From: Triatoma infestans | Lineage: Eukaryota > Arthropoda > Insecta > Hemiptera > Reduviidae | Length of the DNA stretch: 64,000 nucleotides | NCBI GenBank assembly: GCA_011037195.1 | Contig: JAAEAF010000377.1 | Coordinates: forward strand, 44,570-108,569 | Reading direction: 5' to 3' | Shown: positions 21,001 to 28,704 of the stretch, piece after piece | How positions within the stretch are numbered: position 1 is the stretch's first letter | Layout: each line of letters begins with the position of its first letter | Position numbers and translations under genes: made by a program | The notes under the pieces: model-generated | What the model was told of the DNA's origin: nothing | What the model saw: only the letters and a program-made list of their open reading frames with translations | Database searches by the model: none

Positions 21001-21818
21001 GAAACCGATTGCTGAACAACTCTTAAAATTATGACTTGAAATTCTGTATATGACCTGTTCTGGATTTATTCGTTGTTTGAGAAAAATAAATACCAAGATT
21101 ATTAGTCTTCAAATTCAAAATAATATATGAACTTGCCCAATACTTCTATCACCTCTACATCATTAATTTTAATGTCACTTAAAAAAAAGTATTTTTAGAT
21201 CTGCTTTTTCATTATTCATTAATATTTTCTTTAATCAAAATTCTTCCGATTCATTCGCGGCTTACATTGAAAAAACAGATCAGACAATGAAAAGCAGTTG
21301 GTACTGTTAATAGAAGCAATTCCTGATATGATAACTGACAATTTCACTAATTAGAAACTGCTATGTTAGGAATTATCTAGTATGAACCTAATCGGAACGC
21401 CGTTTTTTTTTTTTTTCTGTAAATATCACAAGCGAAATAATTATATTTGTTATTCTTTAAAAATACCGCCCTGGCCGGAATGAGCTGGGCATACCCAGCA
21501 CACCCAACAGTTTCAAGGTGATCCGTTTAGATAGTATTGGTGAATATAAGTGAGAGATTCTGAATTTTGTTCCCTAGATTTCGCCACCTCGATACAATGG
21601 TTCGGCTACCGGCAAAGAAGGAGGTTGGATCCGGTGGTAGTAGACGCAATTCACACAGCCCGTCAAGCAGCGCGCCAGCCGCTTGTATAGACAGCATTCC
21701 TAATCAGCAAATTCTTCATAGTCAACAACTCGATTTACATCACCAACAGAAGTCACCAGGATCTAAATCTCCAACTCACCCGCTCAACAGAAGGGCAAAT
21801 TCTCCACATCACTATTAG
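51..21818 (+). CDS. Unidentified host protein, C-terminal four exons (5' part outside window)
   Basis: Coding exons are 51-121, 230-450, 16472-16540 and 21578-21818 (stop TAG). Every acceptor ends in AG and every donor starts GT, and the phases interlock: exon 2 ends in phase 2 and exon 3 supplies T (Ile); exon 3 ends AG and exon 4 supplies A (Arg). That agreement across 21 kb is the main evidence. The joined tail has about 200 residues: a charged, probably helical stretch ([12 protein letters not shown]...[13 protein letters not shown]), an acidic DDEDD patch, a short hydrophobic [10 protein letters not shown] stretch in exon 3, then a low-complexity Ser/Pro/His/Gln tail ending HHY. I do not recognise the family. 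The exon 3 hydrophobic stretch is too short to call a membrane segment. Introns of 16 and 5 kb are filled with retroelements and a satellite. Exon calls are fairly safe; identity is unknown. Confidence 0.72.
451..1250 (+). other. Start of intron 2; LTR-like stretch at about 960-1165
   Basis: There is no coding signal. At 960-1165 there is a TATA-like run (tgtatatataca), CT-rich sequence, then AATAAA and a TGTAAC-type end, an arrangement resembling a solo LTR. I could not find clean TG...CA borders or a target duplication, so this remains a suggestion. Confidence 0.25.
1255..3800 (+). pseudogene. Decayed CR1/Jockey-like non-LTR retrotransposon (ORF1 end, endonuclease, RT)
   Basis: The order is that of a LINE. 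An ORF1 fragment ([12 protein letters not shown] near 1330; a Lys/Glu-rich end at 1533-1748 with DLTIKYI-like wording) is followed by an endonuclease start at 1765-1950 ([11 protein letters not shown]... VLPETNLS). Broken frames near 2600 read like the spacer before RT ([14 protein letters not shown]). The RT is at 2897-3433 and later frames: [41 protein letters not shown], then [15 protein letters not shown]. Many stops and frameshifts make it non-functional. The downstream YADD region is barely visible and the 3' end is lost near 3800. It lies in intron 2 of the host gene and in the same orientation. Confidence 0.82.
3805..3888 (-). mobile_element. tRNA-derived SINE, family A, head fragment
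   Basis: Read on the minus strand, this is a tRNA-like head with an A-box-like CTCAGTAGTAG and a B-box-like GGTTTAAGTCC, separated by a GGACTCGCACACGGAGG stretch. That stretch matches the GGACTCCCACGCGGAGG of the full copy at 45697-45935. The body is missing, so it is a truncated copy. Confidence 0.55.
3891..5155. repeat. Non-coding intron stretch with one copy of a dispersed AT-rich repeat and a short duplication
   Basis: 4330-4710 contains the module 'acagaagaagtggaact... tgccggaaaaatgttcaaa... accaagtacctag', which recurs in varied form near 15965, 19690, 25144, 47700 and 56560. At 4450-4500 the phrase gaatgtctagttagtatacc is duplicated with a 29-31 bp period. I see no gene. Confidence 0.4.
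5160..5290 (+). mobile_element. tRNA-derived SINE, family A, 5'-truncated copy
   Basis: This copy shares B-box-like GGTACAAATCC and the body words 'cctaggagcctctaca', 'actcactgcccggtga' and 'gagcagtg' with the minus-strand copy at 45697-45935. The A-box half of the head is degraded. Confidence 0.6.
5690..8205 (+). repeat. 72-bp minisatellite array, about 35 units
   Basis: The anchor word gtgtggctggatgttagaac recurs at a steady 72 bp (for example 5762, 5834, 5906). Units fall into two subtypes differing in the second half: 'aaaagtgttctaaaatttgaagtta' and 'aaaactattctaatatttgaggtaa'. The subtypes alternate irregularly, with local runs suggesting blocks amplified together. One truncated unit is near 6835, a disrupted one with a small insertion near 7000, and a few carry 1-2 base changes such as acgcgttg. 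There is no open frame. The array sits within intron 2 of the host gene and is too regular to be a retroelement body. Confidence 0.95.
8216..8420 (+). mobile_element. tRNA-derived SINE, family B, copy 1
   Basis: The head TTGGTCTAGTGGCTAGCAC resembles a tRNA A box. The body 'gagcaaaaacggtgttg..ccagca', 'aagtgggagct' and 'gtggcatgctacca' is matched in order by 36428-36612. It abuts the end of the 72-bp satellite. The B box is weak. An inactive copy is most likely. Confidence 0.6.
8421..8900. other. T-rich non-coding stretch
   Basis: 8640-8880 is a pyrimidine-rich run of T/C on the plus strand between SINE B and the next LINE. I see no gene or recognisable repeat. Confidence 0.4.
8900..10702 (+). 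pseudogene. Decayed I/R1-like non-LTR retrotransposon, 5' portion (ORF1 and RNase H)
   Basis: Pieces are in LINE order. There is a gag-like ORF1 segment at 9153-9428. At 9597-9690 are zinc knuckles reading [11 protein letters not shown] and CNKCGQNHD, spaced as in I/Jockey/R1-type ORF1. An RNase H domain is at 10166-10480 and beyond, with [31 protein letters not shown] and then [16 protein letters not shown]. Endonuclease and RT are missing, so a large internal deletion precedes the RNase H. The copy is interrupted at 10702 by the LTR element and resumes at 13905. Non-functional. Confidence 0.8.
10699..10702. repeat. Target-site duplication GTAT (left)
   Basis: GTAT precedes the LTR start TGTAAC at 10703 and is repeated at 13905-13908 directly after the far LTR. 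A 4-bp duplication fits a Ty3/gypsy-like or BEL-like integrase. Confidence 0.8.
10703..11075 (-). repeat. LTR (3' LTR of the minus-strand element)
   Basis: 373 bp with the inverted end TGTAAC/GTTACA. It matches 13516-13904 nearly base for base. On the minus strand it contains TATAAATA (in ccggTATAAATAgtggg), a second TATAAAAA, and AATAAA-type signals in the last third, as expected for U3-R-U5. Confidence 0.9.
11079..11091 (-). promoter_or_regulatory. Polypurine tract before the 3' LTR
   Basis: On the minus strand the purine run AAGAGGGGAG ends 3 bases before the LTR start. It is in the right place to prime plus-strand synthesis of this element. Confidence 0.65.
11250..13047 (-). pseudogene. 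UBR5/hyd-derived insert inside LTR element (no HECT domain)
   Basis: Read on the minus strand across several broken frames, the peptides run in the order of the E3 ligase UBR5 (Drosophila hyd). An acidic Ser/Glu/Asp stretch with [12 protein letters not shown] is followed by [109 protein letters not shown] and [18 protein letters not shown] (another frame). It stops before the catalytic HECT lobe. Frame breaks occur near 12680, 12250, 11630 and 11450, so no ligase is made. No long intron interrupts the match, consistent with capture of processed RNA. The family assignment rests on remembered UBR5 wording and needs an alignment. Confidence 0.85.
13043..13423 (-). CDS. Short coiled-coil (gag-like) ORF of the LTR element
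   Basis: 126 codons, starting 75-95 bases inside the PBS. The sequence is almost wholly Glu/Lys/Arg with a repeating 'EIKRGx[11 protein letters not shown]' pattern of about 10-11 residues, so it is strongly predicted to be a coiled coil. There is no zinc knuckle or major homology region, so 'gag-like' is positional. The stop at 13043-13045 overlaps the start of the hyd-like reading (NTPPTTVL...) in another frame, which marks the capture junction at about 13045. It could be a remnant of gag or a repeat-expanded leader peptide. Confidence 0.5.
   Translation of the reverse strand: MEEVMTFLKEMREEAKRGQDVMKEIKDKIERGQDEIKRGWDEIINEMKKSQEELKRGRDEKREEIKNEKNEIQEKMVESLVALANDRKGSKTESEREGAESESENLLVKTESDSDQRNQETAQHVI
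13498..13515 (-). promoter_or_regulatory. Primer-binding site complementary to tRNA-Leu 3' end
   Basis: Immediately after the 5' LTR on the minus strand is TGGTGTCAGAAGTGGGAT. Its complement reads ATCCCACTTCTGACACCA, the shape of a tRNA-Leu 3' end with CCA. This sets the strand of the element. Confidence 0.8.
13516..13904 (-). repeat. LTR (5' LTR of the minus-strand element)
   Basis: 389 bp, TGTAAC...GTTACA, near-identical to 10703-11075, with small insertions around 13840-13860 accounting for the length difference. The same TATA and AATAAA positions are present. It is followed by the second GTAT at 13905. Confidence 0.9.
13905..14120 (+). pseudogene. 3' continuation of the interrupted I-like LINE
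   Basis: The reading resumes in the style of the region after RNase [44 protein letters not shown]. The pattern 'RLRSGHxxCGSxLxxI...SPLC' is typical of I-type LINE C-termini. With 8900-10702 it shows the LTR element landed inside this older LINE. Confidence 0.75.
14121..16471. other. Intron stretch: microsatellite, GC-rich patch, dispersed repeat, degenerate ribozyme-like motif
   Basis: A TA microsatellite is at 14459-14477. 14636-14775 is a GC-rich patch (gcggggggggacc... caccccggc) of unknown origin. 15300-15430 and 15965-16150 are copies of the dispersed AT-rich repeat (fragments such as aagtttaaagaaaatcgttg and tggaaaaatgattcaaataaa). At 15805-15845 'ccttgataaagac...gtcgaaacgc' resembles a decayed hammerhead-like motif. 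I see no gene. Confidence 0.4.
16363..16405. repeat. Perfect 16-bp-stem hairpin
   Basis: acttctgctttctctc and gagagaaagcagaagt are exact reverse complements separated by about 8 bases. It lies about 70 bp upstream of the 16472 exon acceptor, in intron 2. Confidence 0.8.
16541..17605. other. Start of intron 3, nothing recognisable
   Basis: AT-rich with short chance ORFs. 17290-17460 is less AT-rich (cagccagcatcacaggcc..) and may be an old TE fragment, but I cannot assign it. Confidence 0.35.
17610..18265 (+). pseudogene. LINE fragment: RNase H and C-terminal zinc-knuckle region
   Basis: Readable pieces are in the order of R1/I-type elements: [21 protein letters not shown] (RNase H), [22 protein letters not shown], then after frame breaks [27 protein letters not shown] and CPHFTNTRF. 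The last corresponds to the C-terminal C-x2-C...H...C region. Stops and frameshifts throughout; the upstream RT is absent. Confidence 0.7.
18300..19115 (-). pseudogene. Non-LTR reverse transcriptase fragment
   Basis: Minus-strand frames read [24 protein letters not shown], a decayed NYRAISL-like stretch, then [57 protein letters not shown] in blocks (ORF 18596-18799). [10 protein letters not shown] follows near 18440 (the YADD active-site box). These are RT blocks 0-5 in order, with many stops. Confidence 0.75.
19116..20470. repeat. Dispersed AT-rich repeat copy and a degenerate hammerhead-like motif
   Basis: 19340-19890 carries the shared modules 'aactaacagatcccaaaatctctctaaaatag', 'acaaataaaag', 'ctgtaaagtt' and 'agagaaaatcgttgg' found again at 25144-25640. 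At 20012-20052 (minus) CTGAAGA...CGAAACGG has the hammerhead core halves but poor stem II pairing. I see no gene. Confidence 0.4.
20475..20835 (-). pseudogene. 3' end of an I-like LINE with (TAA)n-type tail
   Basis: Minus strand: [46 protein letters not shown], split over a few blocks, is the C-terminal Cys/His module of I/R1/Jockey elements. The element ends at 20475-20492 in repeats of ATA/TAA, a 3' tail type known from I elements. 5' truncated. Confidence 0.75.
20836..21577. other. End of intron 3, nothing recognisable
   Basis: AT-rich with a T run at 21403-21417. No coding or repeat structure seen apart from the acceptor of the exon at 21578. Confidence 0.35.
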
Positions 21819-21847
21819 TATATGTAAAAAGGAAAGCTAGCTACAAT

Positions 21848-21853
21848 AATAAA
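21848..21853 (+). promoter_or_regulatory. Candidate polyadenylation signal AATAAA
   Basis: An AATAAA lies 30 bases after the TAG stop of the gene ending at 21818 and would give a very short 3' UTR. AATAAA is frequent in this AT-rich DNA, so only its position supports it. Confidence 0.35.
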
Positions 21854-23163
21854 GTATGTAAGGATGCATCTCAAGTAGAAACCAAACCTAGATTGTAATA
21901 AGAATGGATTCCGTAATAAATAGGATTTCCCTCAAATTATTTTCCATACAATTTTGACATAAATGACTGTTAATACTCAGAACCAAAATTTATTTCAGTT
22001 TCTACTATTATTTCTTAATCCTTCCAACTCACTTTAGAAAAAAGGGAATTTATAACCTTTCCAACTCATTTTTTGAAACGAGAATTTTATATATTATATA
22101 CAAGTATACATAAACCAGCATGAATTTAATGACAATAAATAAGTACAAGGGCACCACTTTCTATTTTTATTAAGTAATTCAATAGCATGATGGTATGGTA
22201 TTTGAATATACCGCACAAAAGTATTGTTTCTAGAAAAATGTATAACCGTCTGCCAATTTAATAGTGGTTGTATTGTAAGAATTTCTTTTTATTTAGCTGA
22301 TAATAAAATTTTCTGAGTTCATTAAAGCGTAGTTATAATTATAGATAAGTAAGGTTCAATATTTGTCTACATTTTACGTTAATATGTTGTTAATGCAAAT
22401 TTTGAAATATATAATTTTAAAAAGTTGACAATACTAAAGAGATACTTTCGTCCTTACTTATATTACAAAAAAATATCCAATGAATTCGTCAATCTCAAAA
22501 TAAAAGCCATAAAATTAGTTATTTGAATATTCAAATAACTATTCTGCAGTAATGTCTCTTATATATCTTAAATATACTATGCAGTATGAAATAATATGAT
22601 CTAATAACTAAAACACTGTCTAATGAACAAAATGAATTCAACTCACAGAACGTCCCAAATATTACTAAGGAACGGCAACATCTAACTGATTGCTCTTCGA
22701 GTTGTTCTCTCTCTTAAAGAATTCTTTATAGAAAGAAAAATATAAGTTTCAAATATTTTTATGTCTTCATGGCAATATTAAATCCTAAAACAAAATTAAA
22801 AAAACTTTTTCCTCTCTTAACTTTACTCAAGAAACAATTTGAAACGATTTACTGTTCTAAATATGATCAGCTGTGAGTGTAGTATCACACTAGCGCTAGA
22901 TGTTGGATAGATAAGAATTCGCCACCAAAAAAAAGGGCGCCATATACGAAATATAATTTTTATTAATTTACTCAATAACAATTTCTTCTAACATGGAACG
23001 CACAGGCAGTAGCAAGGTAATTTGTGAAAATAATGTTACAGATTGAGTATTGCGTTTGTCGTTAAGTAGGGTGTAGAATTTTTGTTAGTGTCCTGTTATT
23101 TCCATTTGCACACAAAATATATTTTTGAATATGTGGATGGATCCGCAATGCTGGATAACTTCT

Positions 23164-23422
23164 GGTATTTTATCCGTCGTAGCATGCATATTTATTTTCC
23201 TTCTGACCGGTTCGTGTTTTTGTTTTTTTTATTTTTAGGATTTTAATCCATCGTCAGGCGCACATTCACCAAGTTCGTGTAGAGAGTCACAAGTAACAGA
23301 AACATTACGTTGAAGTGAACTCTCTACACGAACTTGGTGAATTTGCACTGACGATGGATGAAAATCCGAAACCGGTCAGGAAGAAAACAAATCATGCATG
23401 CTACGACGGATAAAATACCAGA
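23164..23422. mobile_element. Palindromic fold-back element with hammerhead-like arms (copy 1)
   Basis: Left arm 'tattttatccgtcgtagcatgcat...ccttctgaccggttcg...aatccatcgtcag...cattcaccaagttcgtgtagagagt' is mirrored by the right arm down to 'catgcatgctacgacggataaaata'. The central loop is about 30 bp (23287-23317). The right arm carries a near-intact hammerhead-like motif. The left-arm copy is split by a T-rich insertion at 23212-23238. Confidence 0.85.
23343..23382 (+). ncRNA. Hammerhead-ribozyme-like motif
   Basis: CTGACGA matches CUGANGA. GGAT/ATCC forms stem II with loop gaaa, then GAAAC, a self-complementary ACCGGT (stem III, 3 bp in a dimer), and cleavage triplet GTC. The stem I bases beside the core (a/a) do not pair, so activity is doubtful. 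Confidence 0.55.
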
Positions 23423-25143
23423 CAAAAGGTAAGGTCTATGTGTAAAGTCTGGTTTGAGACTATGATCCGCCATATATCTTACTATTAAATATGAACATAA
23501 TATCATTTTTTAGGTTTCCGCGACCATTTTCAGTGGAGTTACCAAGCTGAGACCGCATCAGTGGTTTGCTAGAAGCTGACCTTTCGCCCATTTTACAATG
23601 GACTTCTCAGAGTCGTTACACCGTAATATGAACTCTAATGGTTCAAGGTTAGTCGTAGATATGCACTATATTGTAGTGGATAGTCATTCCAATTTAGTAA
23701 GTTTTTGACACATATCTCGACGAGTGTGATCGTTGTTTTTCTGAAGAGTATGATGTTGATTTTCCTCAGGCAAGCCTGAATGGAACTGAGTTACAGAGTT
23801 GCTGCAGATACTGATTTGGTACTTTTTGATACTTGTTGCTCAATATCAATAAGATTGCTGTCTCGTTTGCAAATTTTGCTGTTAGTATCTTCATATTTTG
23901 GTAATCTGGAAACAATAAGTATGGCAATGGACTCAGTGCCTGTCCTTTCGTATAACTGCCACTAAATACTAAACAGAAACTAACCTTTGCGCTTAACCTA
24001 CAAACGCCAAGATTTGCCAGATTTTTATTGGACGACGTACGGTCAGCTCGCCGCAATTCTCATCACTGTTAAAGCTTCGCGGGAGGCAAGTGAATTTTGC
24101 CTTTTCGCACGGAATTGTGAGAGCGCTAACTACTAGATTACATGAGAAGCTGTCTGACTCTAATTAGTAACATTTAAGAAGCCTGTTCCTTGAGGATTAA
24201 GTAGTAATTAAATGGAAGATTTTATTTCTAATTTGGATAACAGCCCTCGTACCACACCTCATAAAAAGCCTTTTCAACGTCCAAAAAGGTAGCTGTGCAA
24301 AATTCTTTCTTTCGAAGCATGCTGCTACTTCAGCAACCTAAGGCGACATCTAAAGCCGAAATGAGTTCTAATAGAAAATGTAAGTTACTATTGCTTTCAG
24401 ACATTCGAATAATAGTTTTCCAAGTTTTACTAAATAGGGAAAAAGACTTAATAGTTCTTATGAATTAATTTGGGGAATTCATTTCATTAGGAGAGTTAGA
24501 GATATTGCAACTGTGAAATGTCACAGCAAGTTATTTCATGCAATTATTCTAGAATGAGAGGTAATCAACATACCCAAGAAAATACCAAACACAATCCTTA
24601 TGGCGTAGCAATGAATATGCTATTGGATTATAAATAATTTATTGTCTGAAATCAGCAGCTCATATTTCCAGTGCATTTGTTGAGCGTCTTAGACCCATTT
24701 GATCACCGTTTTGACATTGCCAAAATTAAATAGGAGATTAAAAAGCATAGTTTAAATAGTGATACTAGAAATGGAGAGGTCTGGTTTCGGGCAAAGTCAA
24801 GAGAAATGAAGACCTGAAATCAAGATCGGCTCAAGGTCACGCAAGAGACGCATCCACGAGGGTCCCGCGCCCCGACTAATAAACGACAGCATACATGAAA
24901 TTATGGTTATGGGTTAATAAATCTGACGTGAAACATTCACACGAGTTTCTCTTGCTGTAAATTAATACAATTTAATCAGAAATCTCTCATGCCACTAACT
25001 CATTAACTCCTCCATGTCAATGTGTCATTCTATTTACTTGTTGCAGGCGCAATTGCACTTGCAATTGTGAATTCCAATAAAACAATTACAAAAAAAATAG
25101 TGGCAACATTGCACTGTTTAGTTGGGCTGGCATAAAATGTATA

Positions 25144-25640
25144 CCTGAACGAACTTGTGGAATGCTCTATGTCAAAATCAACAAAGCTTGTGCAAATTTA
25201 AATTTAAACTAACTGACAGACCCCAATCCTCCTCTAAAATAATTTTTTTCAGAAAAATGTTTCCAATAAATATGATACGTTTCTATCTGTGCACCAAGTA
25301 TTCAAATTTAAAAAATTTGGCTCGATTACAATACTTCCTCTTACAAATTCCAAAAACTCAAAAACCTATTCTGTAAATTCAACTCTTGGCTAACCGATTT
25401 TCTTCACATTTGGAATTCTATCAATGCTTCTTATGTGTATGAATATTGTATAGGTTGTAAAACCATAATTATAAAAAAGTGGTATTTTAGAAGGAAACTT
25501 AATGCTTAATGTCAGAACCACCAAAAAAATCAATTTTCCCGGGAAAACGTTACAAATAAAAGCGATAAGTATTTAGATGAGTGGATACGAAGTTTAAAGA
25601 AAATCGCGAAAGACTGAAAAAAACAAAACAGTAAGTAGCA
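25144..25640. repeat. Dispersed AT-rich repeat copy
   Basis: Shares ordered modules with 19340-19890 (ctgacagacccc, ctctaaaataattttttt, tctgtgcaccaagtattcaaa, aaaacctattctgtaaa, aaccgattttcttca, then aatcaattttcccgggaaaa, acaaataaaagcgataa). No protein, TIRs or tail seen; class unknown. Confidence 0.5.
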
Positions 25641-25794
25641 GTTGCGATTGATGGATTTTGCCCGAAACCATTGCTTGTCTGATGCAGGGTAGTAGCTAAA
25701 GAGAATATCATGTTTACCCCAAATATCCTTTGATTTTTTCGTTTTTGAGATATTTTGTTCATACACACCATTCGCTAAAAATATTAATAGCGTG

Positions 25795-25890
25795 CTGACC
25801 CTCACGCAGAGGTCCAGCTTCGGGTCTAGCAGTGCTACCTTCAGCTTTTCTCTTCCTAGAAACCTTAGTGCAAGCTTCCCGGTATCATGA
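25795..25890 (+). mobile_element. tRNA-derived SINE, family A, partial copy
   Basis: 'cacgcagaggtccagcttcgggtctagcagtgct', then 'cagcttttctcttcctag' parallels the head/body junction of the 45697-45935 copy. Both ends are worn. Confidence 0.5.
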
Positions 25891-28704
25891 ATATTGATTT
25901 TGTTCCTGATATTTGTTTTTAATCATGTTCATTGAGTATGCATATGTTTTGATTTCGATTTATTTGAAAGGGCGAGAATCCTGAATTATAAGTACCAGTT
26001 TTAGATTATTTTCTAAATAAGAGTAAAGTATAGAAATATGATTTTTGGTCATATGTTATTAATTAATTAGTAATATACTTTAAGGGATATGTAAGTTTTA
26101 GCTTGCATGGAATGAATTTATATTATATATATTATTTATAATATAATATATACCCACACACAAACACACACACGATTAAACTCGTCTACGATTTAATTTG
26201 GGCAACATTTTTTCACATTATTAGATGCTTCTGATGTAGATAAAGTAATCTGTACTGTATAGCGAATTTTTAATGTATCAATGTTGTGTATTAATTGTAT
26301 TTATTTTTTATTCAATTATTTTTAAGACAGAAAAGAAATTGCCATGTGCCAACTTTTAAAAACCCAACGTACTACACAAACATTTATTTTACATTAATGT
26401 ACAAAGGAGCCCCATGCAGATCTTTGATCCAAGTATAGAGTTCCCCATGCTTCTCAAATAGCCCTGCCTCAATTGAAACCTAAGACTTGATTATTTTAAG
26501 AGATCTAAGTATAAAAGTATAAAAGAGATGTAAATAAAGTGGGGAAAAAGAGATATGGGTAATCACATGAGTGGCCAATGCATCAAATTTATTATCCAAA
26601 TTATCAGAAAACTAATTAAATATAAAAAAAAAATATTTGTTTCATTCATTTTCATATAACTCTCTTATGATTCTAACATTTTACTTAGCGTATTATTTAT
26701 TTTCCATATATAACATACAGTACTTAATAAAATTATTAAGACTGTGGCTGGTATATTTGACGTGTATCACAGAAGTAGTTAATAAAACATTTTTAACCAT
26801 GCTCATTTTATTATACTGAGCTTACTAGAAAATAAAACGCTACACTTGAGGTAAACCAAAAAATGATTTAAGAAACACAAAGTAATTCACATAGAGTAAT
26901 AGAATATCAAAATCAAAATATGTCATTAATAATAAATGATCATATCAAAAAGAAGATAGGCTTTTACTTAAAAACAAAGACGGCCATATTTTATAAATTA
27001 CAAATAATGTCTACAATATTGTAAAACGCCCTGTAAATTTACTAATAATTTAGAAATTAAGTTATTATCACATGATAAAATTCACTTTCATCTTTGTTTA
27101 AAAAAATATATAAATAAAAATTTACAAGTTTTATAATGCTCCACATTGGCACAGGAAATTTTAAAGAGTGAATACATTTCCAAATTTATTCCATTATTTA
27201 TTTCAAATTATATGATGAAAATGTGATAAAAATAAATAATTAAAATGAAGAATTAAAGGTGAACAAAAAATAAAAATATCTATCTATAAACCCTGTACAA
27301 AATGTTGAACAATACAATGACAAAACATCACTATTATAAATGCTATTTCAGACTCTACTAAAGTTGTTTTTTTTTTGTTTTTTGCACTTTCACGCTCATC
27401 TCTTCTTTCTTATATAATTATTATCGCTAGAAAATATGCTTTGAAACAATGTTGAAATAAAAATTACCATAATCATTCACACTAATAAGGTGGGTAATAT
27501 CCATTATTCTCCTGGAGATTATGGACGGATAAACATTTCAGGAACAAAATAAATGTCCAATTTAAATACATTATTCTCAGATTACTTTTCTATACGCTTC
27601 GATCACATAGCAGAGTAAAAGAGTTATAAATTAATAATAAACATTATTACTAATGAGAAAAAGGTAGAATTATTTTTTATTGGGCAAGGTACTATCTGAA
27701 TGGATTCTGTTCCCTTATTTTCAAGATATACGAGTACTTCAACTACATGTCAATTTCAAAAGAAAGTTGAATCTAACGAAAAAATAGATTTACCTTATAA
27801 GGATAAAAGAAAAAAAAACAAGATGGATATAAGTTTATGTGCTGGCGGTATAAATTAAGTAGCTTGAATTTATTAACTTGGAAATATTTATTCAAAAATT
27901 CATTGCCAATCAATAAAGATTCTTGCAAATCACTTAAATTTACCCTAATATCACACGGAATGTAGATAATTTTTAGGTGTTTATTGTATGTTTCAGATTC
28001 CTTATGAATGAACTATAAGAAAATTGTGAATAGAGTGGCAGGATGAGTAAAATAAAATAAAATTAAATAAGAGGTTTCTTTTTTTTTTATTGAATGGACC
28101 CTTTCATTTAAGTATGGGCAAATCACAAAACATAAGAAAAGTAATACATACAAATTAATATTTTTAAATTTCTTAAATTAATTCTACATGTAAGAAGAAT
28201 TAAAAACTTCTTTTTATATTTTAGAATTAATAACTCCAAGACAAATAAGTATTGGATGCTGAGAATATTTCATCCAAATTAAATGAATTAGATCACTGCC
28301 CACAACTGAATAAAAGGCAAGAAAACATGAAAAACAGATTAAAGTAACAAACAAAATAAAATATGAACCATTAATGAAATAGAGTAATGCTCGTAATTAC
28401 ATGCTCAACACAACTGTTGGAAATTTATACTATCAGCTTGTCTCCAACTGCTGCAAGTGGTATTTCTTAAGAAAAATGATTAATTAATGAGAGTACTGGC
28501 CAATAACATAAAGGGTCCAACTATTAAGAATAAAAAATTTCAGAAAAATATTAAACAAACAGGAATAATTGAAATAATAATTATTTTATGATATAATTAG
28601 AATTCAAATGGAACGCTGATGTTAGGATGGAGGAAATGAGAGAAAGGAGGAGATTGAAGAGACTATAATATCTATGTGGATAGATATTTTAGAATGTGGG
28701 AGGC

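Larger units (their letters stand above)
21854..28704. other. Intergenic region between convergent genes
   Basis: This region lies between the stop of the plus-strand gene (21818) and the stop of the DDHD gene (28705). It holds the palindromic element at 23164-23422, dispersed repeat at 25144-25640 and SINE at 25795-25890, listed separately. The rest, including 26000-28600 at very high AT with (CA)n near 26155, shows no gene. A small perfect palindrome ttatttgaatattcaaataa lies near 22520. Confidence 0.4.

Noticed and set aside
21567..21818. Alternative frame [16 protein letters not shown] at the last exon
   Set aside because: It hits a stop after 20 codons and does not match the phase-2 end of exon 3; the Ser/His/Gln frame does.
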